Assembly (NCBI GenBank): GCA_028681335.1
Contig: JAQUIT010000005.1
Span: 62,001-126,000, forward strand
Direction of reading: 5' to 3'
DNA length: 64,000 nt
Source of the DNA: Desulfuromonadaceae bacterium
GTDB lineage: Bacteria > Desulfobacterota > Desulfuromonadia > Geobacterales > Pseudopelobacteraceae
A program made the position numbers and the translations under genes. Numbering within the stretch: position 1 is the stretch's first letter; the number at the start of each line of letters is the position of its first letter. The notes beneath the pieces were generated by a model. The model had not been told where the DNA came from and made no database searches. It was given only the letters and a program-made list of their open reading frames with translations. Shown piece after piece: positions 47,017 through 56,933 of this stretch.

Positions 47017-49254
47017 ATGACAGACAAACTGCATATCATTGAAGTAGCCATTCCGCTCTATCTGGAAAAGACCTTCCACTACCTTGTGCCGGAGCGACTG
47101 CAGCAGGTCGCCATAACCGGCCGGCGCGCTCTGGTTCCCTTCGGCAACCGGAAACTGACCGGTTACATCCTGGGAAAAGCCGCCGCATCCGCTCTCACCG
47201 GTCTGAAAGAAATTGTAGAGGTGTTGGACAGCGAACCGCTCTGGACAGCAGTGGAGCTGGAGTTTTATCGCTGGACCGCGTCCTATTATCAGCATCCGCT
47301 TGGCGAAGTGATCCGCACCGCCCTCCCGGCGGGGATCAACATCCAAACCCGCAAGGGGGCCACCGGTCAGCAGGAGATCATGACCGGCGGCAAAACCGCC
47401 CTCCGCGAAAAATTTTATCTTCCCGCACAGACAGAACCACCCCACCGCCAACCAGGCGGCAAAGCGCTGGAGATACTGGCCGTCATCCGTGACGCCGGCA
47501 CCATTTCAGCCGGAGAGCTGCGAAAACGCTTCGGCACGTGCTCACCTCAGCTCAAACGCCTGGTCGAACTCGGCTTATGTACCGCGGTAGAGCGCGAAAT
47601 CTACCGGGACCCTTTTAAAAACATCACGGTAAAGCGTGACGAACCGCGCTTCCTGCACAGCCACCAGAAAGCGGCTCTGGATGCAATTGCCGTCACCCTC
47701 GACGAGGGGCTGTTCGCGCCGTTTCTACTCTACGGCGTGACCGGCAGCGGCAAGACCGAGGTCTACCTGCAGGCAATAGCGCATGCTCTCGAACTCGGCA
47801 AAAACGCCCTCGTGCTGGTCCCTGAAATAGCCCTAACCCCGCAGCTGACCGGACGCTTCCAGGCACGCTTTGGCGGCGGCATTGCCATCCTCCACAGCGG
47901 ACTTTCCGACGGCGAACGCTATGACGAATGGCGCCGCATCAGGCGGGGGCTCGCGCAGATCGTCATCGGTGCCCGCTCCGCTATTTTTGCCCCTCTTGAC
48001 AAGATCGGCATCATCATCGTCGATGAAGAGCATGAAGCGTCATTCAAGCAGTCCGACGGCCTGCGCTACAACGCCCGCGACCTGGCGCTGGTGCGCGGCA
48101 GGATGGAGGGGGCCGCAGTCGTGCTCGGTTCGGCAACCCCGTCAGTCACCACAATCCATGCCGCAGAACAGGGGCGCTTGACCCTGCTTGAGCTGCCGGA
48201 GCGGGTCGAAGGGCGACCTATGCCGCAGGTCGAACTGGTGGCGATGAAGGGAAGCAAGGAAACCATCTCGGCGGCACTGTCAACCTCCCTGGCCGAAACC
48301 TACGCGCAGGGACGGCAGGCAATTGTATTTCTCAACCGGCGCGGCTTCGCCACCTTCCTGGTCTGCGCGGACTGCGCCAAACCACTGACCTGCCCCAACT
48401 GTTCCGTAACCCTGACCTACCACCGCCAGCGCGGGCAGAGCCTCTGCCATTACTGCGATTATGCGGTTCCGGCACCAGGTACCTGCCCCTCATGCGGCGG
48501 TACAACACTGAGTGAACTGGGAGCCGGGACCGAGAAACTGGAACACGATCTGAAGGAACTCCTGCCAACGGCACGGGTTCTGCGCATGGACAGTGACACA
48601 ACCTCCGGCAAGGGGAGTCATGAGCGCCTGCTATCGCGCATGAACGACGGCAGCGCCGACATCCTGGTCGGCACCCAGATGATTGCCAAGGGGCATGATT
48701 TCCCTGAAGTGACGCTGGTCGGGGTAGTGAACGCCGAAGCGAGCCTCGGAATGCCGGACTTCCGCGCCGCCGAACGCACCTTCCAGCTGCTGTCGCAGGT
48801 CATCGGCCGGGCCGGTCGGGGAGAGATTCCGGGGCGGGTGGTTGTACAGGCTCTGGATACGGAGCATTACGCCATCCGCGCTGCTGCAGAGCACGATGCA
48901 ACAGGGTTTTACCGCGAAGAGCTGGAATTTCGCCGCGAAGCCGGTTACCCTCCCTTCGCCTTTCTCGCCGCCTTCTCAATCTCCGGCCTGTCTGAGCAGA
49001 CGGTCTCCGCACAGGCCGACAACACCGCCCGCAAGCTGGCACAGCTCAAAACAGAACTGAAGGTCCGGGTTGAAATACTCGGCCCCGCCCCTTCCCCCAT
49101 CTACCGCTTGCGAAACCGTTATCGTCGGCAGATTCTTCTCAAGGGCGCAAACCGTGCAGATCTCCACCGCCTGCTGTCCTCGTGGCGGCACCAGGCTACG
49201 ACTGTTTCAACAGTCCGTATTTCCGTCGACATCGATCCGGTTGACATGATGTAA
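47017..49254 (+). CDS. priA: Primosomal protein N' (replication restart helicase PriA)
   Basis: PriA recognises stalled forks and reloads the replisome. The 745-residue protein has the N-terminal 3'BD (IIEVAIPLYLEKTFHYLVPE), the helicase Walker A GVTGSGKTE (about 240-248), the DEEH box in IIVDEEHEASFKQSDGLRY, and a zinc module with eight cysteines (CADCAKPLTCPNC then CHYC and CPSC). The C-terminal helicase motifs VGTQMIAKGHDFP and QVIGRAGRG are present. All expected parts are intact. Confidence 0.97.
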   Translation: MTDKLHIIEVAIPLYLEKTFHYLVPERLQQVAITGRRALVPFGNRKLTGYILGKAAASALTGLKEIVEVLDSEPLWTAVELEFYRWTASYYQHPLGEVIRTALPAGINIQTRKGATGQQEIMTGGKTALREKFYLPAQTEPPHRQPGGKALEILAVIRDAGTISAGELRKRFGTCSPQLKRLVELGLCTAVEREIYRDPFKNITVKRDEPRFLHSHQKAALDAIAVTLDEGLFAPFLLYGVTGSGKTEVYLQAIAHALELGKNALVLVPEIALTPQLTGRFQARFGGGIAILHSGLSDGERYDEWRRIRRGLAQIVIGARSAIFAPLDKIGIIIVDEEHEASFKQSDGLRYNARDLALVRGRMEGAAVVLGSATPSVTTIHAAEQGRLTLLELPERVEGRPMPQVELVAMKGSKETISAALSTSLAETYAQGRQAIVFLNRRGFATFLVCADCAKPLTCPNCSVTLTYHRQRGQSLCHYCDYAVPAPGTCPSCGGTTLSELGAGTEKLEHDLKELLPTARVLRMDSDTTSGKGSHERLLSRMNDGSADILVGTQMIAKGHDFPEVTLVGVVNAEASLGMPDFRAAERTFQLLSQVIGRAGRGEIPGRVVVQALDTEHYAIRAAAEHDATGFYREELEFRREAGYPPFAFLAAFSISGLSEQTVSAQADNTARKLAQLKTELKVRVEILGPAPSPIYRLRNRYRRQILLKGANRADLHRLLSSWRHQATTVSTVRISVDIDPVDMM

Positions 49255-49371
49255 CCTCACGTTACCACCTTTTTTGTTTGCTACCCGGTGAGAGATTAAT
49301 CCGGTTGCGCTTTCGGAATCATCTGATACTATTGCAGCCGGCGTATTAATTAAAATCGGGACGAGAAGAGC

Positions 49372-50508
49372 ATGTCTGAAAACAACCTGCCAAACTCTGA
49401 AATTGCACTTTTATACGTTGAGGACGAAGCCGCCACACGTGGACAGGTAACACGGGCTCTGACCGCACGCGGCTACCGCCTGACGGTCGCCGAAAACGGC
49501 GAACAGGGGCTCGCCCTGTTTAGCGAGCAGGCCCACGACATCGTCCTCACCGACATCATGATGCCGGGGTTGAACGGGCTTGAAATGGCCCGTGAAATTC
49601 GCACTCTGTCACCCGACATCCAGATCGTCTGCATGACAGCCTTCAGCGACTCCCGCTTGCTGATCGAGGCCATCGATATCGGCATCAACCAGTTTGTGCT
49701 CAAACCGGTTATATTAAGCCGTCTCTTCACCGCTCTCGACCGCTGCCAGAAGGTCGTGGAACTCCAGAGGCACCACAAATCGCTGGAAGCTGAGCATCTG
49801 CGCGCAAAAAAAGCCGAAGCTGTCGCAATTCTGGCAGGAGGCATGGCTCACGACTTCAACAACCTGTTGCAGAGTATTATTGGTTATGCTTCGCTTGCCC
49901 GCATGAGTTCGGAACCGGGCAGTAAAACCGCCACACTCCTGGCCGCTGTCGAGGAGTCTTCCGAAAAAGCCCGCAATCTCGGTAAACGGTTGCGGATGCT
50001 CGGTAGCGGCGGTGCGCAGATGGAGCCGGCTCATATCGGGGAGCTACTCAAGAGCGAAGTCACCGCCGGGTTGAGTACAACCGCCATCACGCAGAGCGTT
50101 GACCTGCCTGACGGTTTGCCACACGTCAAGCTTAACAAGAGCCGGATACAGCAGGTAATCTCAAACCTTGTCGCCAACGCCAGGGAAGCAATGCCGGAAG
50201 GGGGCGAGCTGCATGTTTCCGCCTCAACGGTTGCCATGCCTGCAATCAACAATTGCGGGCTACCCCAGGGAAACTATCTGCAGGTAGTTTTCAAAGACAG
50301 CGGCAGCGGCATACGGCCTGAACACCTGCCGAAGATTTTCGACCCCTACTTCAGCACCAAAGAGATCAGCAGCCGGAAAGGTTCAGGTCTCGGCCTGTCA
50401 CTCTGTTACTCTATTATAAAGTGCCACAACGGCCTTATACAGGCAGAATCAGAACCAGGCAACGGCACCAGTATCCGTATCTATCTGCCGGTTTACCGGC
50501 CGGACTAA
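49372..50508 (+). CDS. Receiver-histidine kinase hybrid (NtrB-like kinase core)
   Basis: The 378-residue soluble protein begins with a receiver (phosphoacceptor D61 in IVLTDIMMPGLNG) followed by a short coiled linker and a kinase whose H-box is GGMAHDFNNLLQSIIGYA (H160). The ATP-binding part has NLVANAREAMPEGGE, DSGSGIRPEHLPKIFDPYF and GSGLGLSLCYSIIKCHNG. Receiver-first hybrids relay signals from another kinase. No sensor domain or membrane helix is present and no partner is adjacent. Confidence 0.92.
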   Translation: MSENNLPNSEIALLYVEDEAATRGQVTRALTARGYRLTVAENGEQGLALFSEQAHDIVLTDIMMPGLNGLEMAREIRTLSPDIQIVCMTAFSDSRLLIEAIDIGINQFVLKPVILSRLFTALDRCQKVVELQRHHKSLEAEHLRAKKAEAVAILAGGMAHDFNNLLQSIIGYASLARMSSEPGSKTATLLAAVEESSEKARNLGKRLRMLGSGGAQMEPAHIGELLKSEVTAGLSTTAITQSVDLPDGLPHVKLNKSRIQQVISNLVANAREAMPEGGELHVSASTVAMPAINNCGLPQGNYLQVVFKDSGSGIRPEHLPKIFDPYFSTKEISSRKGSGLGLSLCYSIIKCHNGLIQAESEPGNGTSIRIYLPVYRPD

Positions 50509-50600
50509 AAAGTCAGCCGCTACCTGTTTCAACTGCCTTTTAGCTGACTATTCTGATACAGTGGACCCCGTCAACACTCCCCACAGATGGACTCATCTCT

Positions 50601-52409
50601 ATGCGCCACGGCGGAATTTACGAAGAAGAAATAGCGGGCAAGGCGTACGATACCGCGCTGCTACTCCGCTTTGCACGCTACGTGGCCCCCTACCGGCTCT
50701 CCGTCGCCATTGTCATACTGATACTGCCGCTGGTCGCAGCATGCCGACTGGCACAACCCTGGATCATCAAACTCGCCATAGACAACCATATCATCCCCGG
50801 CAAACTTGACGGGTTGGAAACAGTCGCACTCGGCTTCCTCGGCATCCTGCTGGCGGAATCCCTGCTTTCCTTTCTTGAGGTGTACCTGCTGCAGTCGGTC
50901 GGACAGCGGGTCATGTCGGACATGCGCTCTGAGCTGTACCGGCACGTCATGCACCTGCCGGTTACCTGGTTCGACCACGTCCCGACCGGGAGTGCGGTCA
51001 CCAGGCTGACCAGCGATATCGAGGTGTTGGGGGAGATGTTCGCCTCAGGCATCATCACCATCATCGGTGACATCCTGCTGCTGATCGGGATTATCTCCGT
51101 CATGCTCTGGATGAACCTGAAACTGTCGCTGGTGACCTTTTCCGTCCTGCCGGTGCTGCTGTACGTCGCCTACACCTTCCGCCGCCGCATGAGACAGTCG
51201 TTCCGGGAAGTTCGCGCGCGCCTGGGAAGCCTCAATGCCTTTCTCAACGAATGCATCGCCGGCATCAGCATCATCCAGATTTTCAACCGCGAGCGGGATG
51301 AAGAGCGGCGCTTCAGTGAACTGAACGCCTCTTATCGCGATGCCAATACGCCGGTCATCTTCTGGGATGCGTCCCTGTATGCCATGGTCGAGGCGCTCTC
51401 ATCAATTGCCGTGGCACTGATCATCTGGTACGGCGGCGGCGAGCTTGTGAAAGGGGCCTTGACCTTCGGCGTCCTGGTCGCCTTTATCCAGTATATTGAA
51501 AAGTTCTTCACCCCGATCCGCGACCTCTCTGCCAAATATTCGGTCATGCAAGGGGCGATGGCCGCGCTGGAGAGAATCTTTGCACTGCTGGATACGACAA
51601 GCACCCCGCCCCCCCTCCACCATCGGGAGGAGCAAATACCCTCCTCCGGCGGGAAAACAGCGGAGATCGGGGAGCGTTCCGCCCCGTTAATCGAGTTCCG
51701 TGATGTATCGTTCTCCTATCAGGAGGGTAACGACATCCTGAGCGGCTTCAACCTTGCGGTGCACCGCGGCGAGCGCATCGCAATCGTTGGAGAAAGCGGC
51801 GGCGGCAAGACAACCATTACCCGCCTGCTGACCCGGCTCTATGAAATCGAGCGCGGCTGCATTCTGCTGCAGGGTAAAGACATCCGGGAGCTGGAGCTGA
51901 CAGAGGTACGCCGGCGGGTCGGCGTCGTTCTGCAGGACCCCTGCCTCTTTGCCGGCAGCATCGAGTTCAATATCTGCCTCGGTGACGAGCAGGCACGGCA
52001 GCGCGTCCGTCAGGCAGCGGCAGCGGTCGGGGCAGACCGTTTCATCGAGCGGCTGCCGAACGGCTATCAGGAAGAGGTCCGTGAGCGGGGGAGTAACTTC
52101 TCCGTCGGCGAGAAGCAATTGATCTCCTTTGCCCGGGCAGTTGCCTTTGAACCGGAGATACTGATACTGGATGAGGCTACCGCCAGCATCGACAGCGCTT
52201 CGGAGCAGATGATTCAGGAGGGAATCAAGGGGATGATGGTGGGACGCACATCACTGGTCATAGCCCACCGCCTCTCCACCATCAGGGACGCAGACCGCAT
52301 CGTCACGATCCACCACGGCATCAAAGTGGAAGAGGGTACGCACGAAGAATTGTTGCGTGCAGCAGGAATATATTCCAAACTGCATCAACTGCAATTCGGC
52401 GAAATGTAA
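50601..52409 (+). CDS. ABC transporter, fused permease and ATPase (MdlB/MsbA type)
   Basis: The 602-residue half-transporter has six membrane helices in about the first 320 residues and an ATPase domain with Walker A GESGGGKTT (about 397-405), Q-loop VVLQDPCLF and Walker B ILILDEATASID. The signature motif is FSVGEKQ instead of LSGGQ, a variant known in the MdlB-like branch. It should be an exporter of lipid-like or hydrophobic compounds; the substrate is unknown. A single half-transporter implies a homodimer unless a partner lies elsewhere. Confidence 0.92.
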   Translation: MRHGGIYEEEIAGKAYDTALLLRFARYVAPYRLSVAIVILILPLVAACRLAQPWIIKLAIDNHIIPGKLDGLETVALGFLGILLAESLLSFLEVYLLQSVGQRVMSDMRSELYRHVMHLPVTWFDHVPTGSAVTRLTSDIEVLGEMFASGIITIIGDILLLIGIISVMLWMNLKLSLVTFSVLPVLLYVAYTFRRRMRQSFREVRARLGSLNAFLNECIAGISIIQIFNRERDEERRFSELNASYRDANTPVIFWDASLYAMVEALSSIAVALIIWYGGGELVKGALTFGVLVAFIQYIEKFFTPIRDLSAKYSVMQGAMAALERIFALLDTTSTPPPLHHREEQIPSSGGKTAEIGERSAPLIEFRDVSFSYQEGNDILSGFNLAVHRGERIAIVGESGGGKTTITRLLTRLYEIERGCILLQGKDIRELELTEVRRRVGVVLQDPCLFAGSIEFNICLGDEQARQRVRQAAAAVGADRFIERLPNGYQEEVRERGSNFSVGEKQLISFARAVAFEPEILILDEATASIDSASEQMIQEGIKGMMVGRTSLVIAHRLSTIRDADRIVTIHHGIKVEEGTHEELLRAAGIYSKLHQLQFGEM

Positions 52410-52501
52410 ACACAATCGCGGTTCAACGGATATTGCATCTGCTCTGAGAACCTGATACCTTTTCCTTAACAGATCTACAATCAACACGCCGGGAGAATTC
52501 C

Positions 52502-53320
52502 ATGTGTATTACCTGCGGATGTTCCACACCAGACCACGACCATAACCATGATCACAAACACGATCACGATCACAACCATGACCACAACCATGACCACAAC
52601 CATGATCATGGCCACACACACACCCACGAAGACAAGCATTCTCACAAACATGGCACTGAACAGGGGAAAAGGACGACGATCGCCATCGAAGAGGATATCC
52701 TCGGCAAAAACAACCGCCTGGCCGGCTTCAACCGTGCCCTGTTCAAGGACAAGGGGATTTTTGTCCTGAACCTGGTCAGCTCGCCCGGCTCCGGCAAGAC
52801 AACCCTGCTGGAACGGACCTTGCGCGACCTGTCGCACCAGCTCCGCTGCGCCGTCATCGAGGGGGACCAGCAGACGGATAACGATGCCAGGCGCATTGCC
52901 GCGACCGGTGTTCCCGTGCGCCAGATCAACACCGGTGCCGGGTGCCACCTGGATGCCCACATGATCATGCACGGCACCGACGGCTTTGACCTCGACAATC
53001 TGGACCTGCTGCTGATCGAAAACGTCGGCAACCTGGTCTGCCCGGCCGCCTTCGACCTGGGAGAGCACCACAAAGTCGTCGTCCTCTCCGTTACCGAGGG
53101 GGAGGATAAGCCGCTCAAATACCCGCAGATGTTTCACAATTCGACCGTCATGCTGCTCAACAAGACCGACCTGCTGCCACACCTCGACTTTGATGTCGAG
53201 AAGTGTAAGGAGTATGCGCGCCGTGTCAGCCCGGACATCATCATCTTCGAAGTATCGGCCCGGAGCGGTGAAGGGATGGAAACGTGGTATCAGTGGCTCC
53301 GCAACGGGGCAAAGCACTGA
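52502..53320 (+). CDS. hypB: Hydrogenase nickel incorporation GTPase HypB
   Basis: HypB delivers nickel to [NiFe]-hydrogenase precursors with GTP hydrolysis. The 272-residue protein starts MCITCGCS, the high-affinity nickel motif, followed by a histidine/aspartate-rich stretch (about 11-50) made of HDHN-type repeats that can store nickel. The G-domain has SSPGSGKTTLLERTL, IEGDQQTDNDARR, the metal-site GAGCHLDA and NKTDL. It heads the hyp operon. No hypA is next to it. Confidence 0.96.
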   Translation: MCITCGCSTPDHDHNHDHKHDHDHNHDHNHDHNHDHGHTHTHEDKHSHKHGTEQGKRTTIAIEEDILGKNNRLAGFNRALFKDKGIFVLNLVSSPGSGKTTLLERTLRDLSHQLRCAVIEGDQQTDNDARRIAATGVPVRQINTGAGCHLDAHMIMHGTDGFDLDNLDLLLIENVGNLVCPAAFDLGEHHKVVVLSVTEGEDKPLKYPQMFHNSTVMLLNKTDLLPHLDFDVEKCKEYARRVSPDIIIFEVSARSGEGMETWYQWLRNGAKH

Positions 53321-55608
53321 CACACCGGCAGCGACACACCCTTGGCGGCATCGTCCAGGGGGTCGGTTTCCGGCCGTTCGTGTACCGGCTGGCGCAGGAA
53401 CGGGATCTTACCGGCTGGGTGCGCAACACTCCGGCCGGTGTCGAGATCGAGATTCAGGGGGATGACAACGCGCTGGAGAGCTTCGACTCCGCGCTCAGGA
53501 ACAATCTCCCCCCGCTGGCGCAGGTAACATCCCACGACTGCAGCGCCATCCCCGCTGGTGACGAGCGCTCTTTTACAATACTCCCGAGCGGGACGGGGAG
53601 TGCCGACATCCGCATCGCCCCCGATTCCGCCCTCTGCCCCGACTGCCTGCGGGAACTTTTCGATCCGGCCGACCGGCGCCACCGCTACCCCTTCATAACC
53701 TGCACCAACTGCGGACCGCGCTACAGCATCATAACTACCAGCCCCTACGACCGCCCGAACACAACCATGACCGGCTTCCCGCTCTGCCCCGACTGCCAAC
53801 GCGAATATCTGGATCCACTCGACCGACGCTTCCATGCCCAGCCGATCGCCTGTCACAGCTGCGGCCCGCAGGTCAGCCTGCTAACCTCTTCCGGCGAAGA
53901 AATCGCCGCTCGCGATGCAGCGGCGATACAAGCGACAGAGCTCCTGAAGGAAGGGGCAATCCTGGCAATCAAGGGGGTCGGTGGCTATCACCTGGCCGTT
54001 GATGCCTGTAATCACGATGCGGTACAGCGCCTGCGCCAACGGAAGCAGCGTGATGAGAAACCGTTCGCCGTCATGGCGGCAGACCTGACAACTGTCCGCC
54101 AGCTGGCTCTGACCGACGCGCTGGAGGAGCGGCTGCTCAGCTCCCCGGAAGCGCCGATCGTCATCGTCAGAAAGCGGCCTGATACCGGGCTCGCGCCACT
54201 GATTGCCCCGGGCAACGGCTGGCTCGGCCTGATGCTCCCCTACGCGCCGCTGCATCACCTGCTCATGCAGGACAACTTCCCGGCATTAGTCATGACCAGC
54301 GGCAACATTGCCTCTGAACCGGTTGCCTTTGAAGACCATGAGGCGCTGCAGCGCCTTGCCGGAATCGCCGACTATTTCCTCCTCCACGACCGACCGATTC
54401 ATATCCGCAGCGATGATTCTGTCCTGCGCGTCTTTCAGGGGAGACCGCTCTTTTACCGCCGCGCCCGTGGCTATGCCCCGCGTGCCGTCGCGCTCCCTTT
54501 CACGGTGACGCCCACCCTGGCGACAGGAGCCGAACTGAAGAGCGCCGTCTGCCTTGCAAACGGCCACCACGCCTTTCTCAGCCAGCATATCGGTGATCTC
54601 CAGAACCAGAGCACCCTTGACTCCTTCGCCCATACGGTCGCGCACCTCTCCGACCTGCTGGCAATCAAGCCGGAGTTAATCGCCTGCGACCTGCACCCCG
54701 ACTACCTTTCATCCCGCTTTGCCGAAGATTCGTCAGCTCCGCTGATACGGGTACAGCACCATCATGCCCATCTTGCCTCCTGCATGGCTGAAAACGGCCT
54801 GGAGGGCGACGCCATCGGCATCATCTTCGACGGCACCGGCTACGGCCCTGACGGCACGGTCTGGGGGGGGGAGTTCCTGATCGGCGGTTATGACGGCTAC
54901 CGGCGTGCCGCCCACTTCCGGCCGGTACCGTTGCCGGGCGGCGACGCCGCAGTGCATGAACCCTGGCGCATGGCCATGGCCTACCTGTATCAGGCCTGTG
55001 GAGAAACGGCTTTCACGCTCGATCACCCTGCTGCCAACCAGCTTCCGGAACAGGAACAGGCTCTTTTTGCCCAGATGCTGCGACGCAGGATAAATTCGCC
55101 GCTGACCTCCAGTTGCGGGCGGCTGTTTGACGCCGTGGCAGCACTGATCAATGTGCGCCAGCGCGTCTCATACGACGGCCAGGCGGCGATTGAACTGGAG
55201 GCGCTGGCAGAGAGTGCGGAAGAGGGCAGCAGTTCCCGACCCTCTCCGGAATACCCTTACAAGATCATCGACCACGCAGAAGAGCCGCTCCAGCTGGACT
55301 TCTCACCAATGATGCTGGCCATCCTGGCCGATATGCATGCCGGTATCCCGGCCAGCTCCATAGCGTACCGTTTCCACACCACGGTCGCCTCCGCTGCAAC
55401 GGAAATCTGCCTGCAGCTTGCTGAAACCAGCGGCCTTGAGCGCGTTATTTTATCAGGCGGTGTTTTTCAGAATCGCCTTTTGAGCGAAATGATATATACT
55501 GCCCTCTCCCACAGGGGGCTGCACGTTTTTACCCACCACCTGGTACCGCCCAATGACGGCGGAATAGCCCTGGGTCAGGCCGCAATCGCGGGAAGGAGAA
55601 GAATCTGA
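53284..55608 (+). CDS. hypF: Carbamoyltransferase HypF
   Basis: HypF uses carbamoyl phosphate to make the thiocarbamate on HypE that becomes the cyanide ligands of the [NiFe] site. The 774-residue protein has the acylphosphatase domain (GGIVQGVGFRPFVYRLA), two zinc fingers (CPDCLRELFD...CTNCGP and CPDCQREYLD...CHSCGP), a YrdC-like domain and a Kae1-like domain (VQHHHAHLASCMAENG). A GTG start at 53284 overlaps the hypB end by 37 bases. It needs HypE, which is not in the window. Confidence 0.95.
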   Translation: MVSVAPQRGKALTHRQRHTLGGIVQGVGFRPFVYRLAQERDLTGWVRNTPAGVEIEIQGDDNALESFDSALRNNLPPLAQVTSHDCSAIPAGDERSFTILPSGTGSADIRIAPDSALCPDCLRELFDPADRRHRYPFITCTNCGPRYSIITTSPYDRPNTTMTGFPLCPDCQREYLDPLDRRFHAQPIACHSCGPQVSLLTSSGEEIAARDAAAIQATELLKEGAILAIKGVGGYHLAVDACNHDAVQRLRQRKQRDEKPFAVMAADLTTVRQLALTDALEERLLSSPEAPIVIVRKRPDTGLAPLIAPGNGWLGLMLPYAPLHHLLMQDNFPALVMTSGNIASEPVAFEDHEALQRLAGIADYFLLHDRPIHIRSDDSVLRVFQGRPLFYRRARGYAPRAVALPFTVTPTLATGAELKSAVCLANGHHAFLSQHIGDLQNQSTLDSFAHTVAHLSDLLAIKPELIACDLHPDYLSSRFAEDSSAPLIRVQHHHAHLASCMAENGLEGDAIGIIFDGTGYGPDGTVWGGEFLIGGYDGYRRAAHFRPVPLPGGDAAVHEPWRMAMAYLYQACGETAFTLDHPAANQLPEQEQALFAQMLRRRINSPLTSSCGRLFDAVAALINVRQRVSYDGQAAIELEALAESAEEGSSSRPSPEYPYKIIDHAEEPLQLDFSPMMLAILADMHAGIPASSIAYRFHTTVASAATEICLQLAETSGLERVILSGGVFQNRLLSEMIYTALSHRGLHVFTHHLVPPNDGGIALGQAAIAGRRRI

Positions 55609-55609
55609 T

Positions 55610-55840
55610 ATGTGTCTCGGCGTTCCGATGAAAATCATTAGTAAAGAGGGTGACAGTGTCGTCGCCGAAGTTGACGGCGTCCAAAGGGAAGCCAGCGTCA
55701 TGCTGCTGAGTGAAGAGGTGGCGGTTGGCGACTATGTTATCGTTCATGCCGGCTTTGCCATTTCCCGGCTGGATGAGGAGTATGCCGAGGAGACCCTTAC
55801 CCTGATGCGGGAAGTCTTCGCGGAAGAGGATATGGCGTGA
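55610..55840 (+). CDS. hypC: Hydrogenase assembly chaperone HypC
   Basis: The 76-residue protein begins MCLGVPMKI, the family signature whose cysteine holds the iron-ligand precursor and contacts the hydrogenase large subunit. It works in a complex with HypD, encoded next with a four-base overlap. Confidence 0.95.
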   Translation: MCLGVPMKIISKEGDSVVAEVDGVQREASVMLLSEEVAVGDYVIVHAGFAISRLDEEYAEETLTLMREVFAEEDMA

Positions 55841-56928
55841 AGTTTCAGGATGAATTCAGGGATCGCGGGCTGGTGCAAAACATGGCGGCCAATATCCGCG
55901 CCATGGCCGAACGCCTGACGCACCCGGTCAACTTCATGGAGGTCTGCGGCACCCATACCATGTCGATCTACCAGTACGGCATCCGCACGCTGCTCCCGGA
56001 AAACGTCCGGCTGGTATCCGGCCCCGGCTGCCCGGTCTGCGTCACCCCGATCGGCTACATCGACAAGGCGGTCGCCTGTACAAGCGACCGTAGTAACATT
56101 GTCGTCACCTTCGGTGACATGCTGCGCGTCCCCGGCAGCCGTTCGTCACTGATGGAAGAACGGGCCGGCGGCGCTGATATCCGCATCGTCTACTCGCCGC
56201 TCGACGCCGTTTCCCTCGCCAGAAACAATCCGGAACGACGGGTGATTTTCCTTGGCGTCGGCTTCGAAACCACCGCCCCGGCGATTGCAGCCGGCATCCT
56301 GGAATCAGCCCGTCAGGGACTGAAAAACTACTGCGTGCTGGCAGCGCACAAAACCATGCCGGTACCGATGGAGATCCTGACGGCAGACCCGGAATTAAAC
56401 CTCAAGGGGTATCTCTGTCCGGCTCATGTCAGCACGATTATCGGCGCGGCCGCATACCGGCCGCTGGCGGAAAAGCACCATATCCCCTGTGTCGTAACCG
56501 GCTTCGAACCGGCCGACGTCATGCAGGGAATCGAGATGCTGCTGGCCCAGACCCTGCGCAATGAAAGCCGCGTGGAGATCCAGTACAGCCGCGCCGTTTC
56601 GTGGGAAGGCAATCCAAAAGCACAGGCGATACTAGCGCAGGTTTTTAAACCGTGTGACGCCGTGTGGCGCGGCCTCGGCATGTTGCCCGGCAGCGGCCTC
56701 GTGATCAGAGACGAATACGCAGAGTTTGATGCCGAGCGGGTTCTGGCGCTGGATGTTCCAGAAGCGGCCGAAAACCCGGCATGCCGTTGTGGAGATGTAC
56801 TCAAGGGGAAGCTGACCCCCTTCAACTGTCCGCTCTTTTCCGGAGTCTGCACACCGGAATCGCCGGTCGGAGCCTGCATGGTTTCCAGCGAAGGGACCTG
56901 CGCGGCAGCTTATAAATACGGGAGATAA
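55837..56928 (+). CDS. hypD: Hydrogenase formation protein HypD
   Basis: HypD scaffolds assembly of the Fe(CN)2CO unit. The 363-residue protein has the redox cysteines in EVCGTHTMSIYQYGI and GPGCPVCVTP, the FLGVGFETTAPA segment, and the C-terminal [4Fe-4S] cysteines in CRCGDVLKGKL, FNCPLF and GACMVSSEGTCAA. A GTG start overlaps the hypC stop (GTGA). It is followed five bases later by a globin-PsiE fusion rather than hypE. Confidence 0.95.
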   Translation: MKFQDEFRDRGLVQNMAANIRAMAERLTHPVNFMEVCGTHTMSIYQYGIRTLLPENVRLVSGPGCPVCVTPIGYIDKAVACTSDRSNIVVTFGDMLRVPGSRSSLMEERAGGADIRIVYSPLDAVSLARNNPERRVIFLGVGFETTAPAIAAGILESARQGLKNYCVLAAHKTMPVPMEILTADPELNLKGYLCPAHVSTIIGAAAYRPLAEKHHIPCVVTGFEPADVMQGIEMLLAQTLRNESRVEIQYSRAVSWEGNPKAQAILAQVFKPCDAVWRGLGMLPGSGLVIRDEYAEFDAERVLALDVPEAAENPACRCGDVLKGKLTPFNCPLFSGVCTPESPVGACMVSSEGTCAAAYKYGR

Positions 56929-56933
56929 CACAG

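Noticed and set aside
50511-50549. AGTCAGC/GCTGACT inverted repeat after the receiver-kinase hybrid
   Set aside because: Only seven paired bases around a 25-base loop and no T-tail; too weak to call a terminator.
52540-52660. Short tandem DNA repeats (CATGACCACAAC-like units)
   Set aside because: They are the coding sequence of the histidine-rich nickel-storage stretch of HypB, not a separate element.
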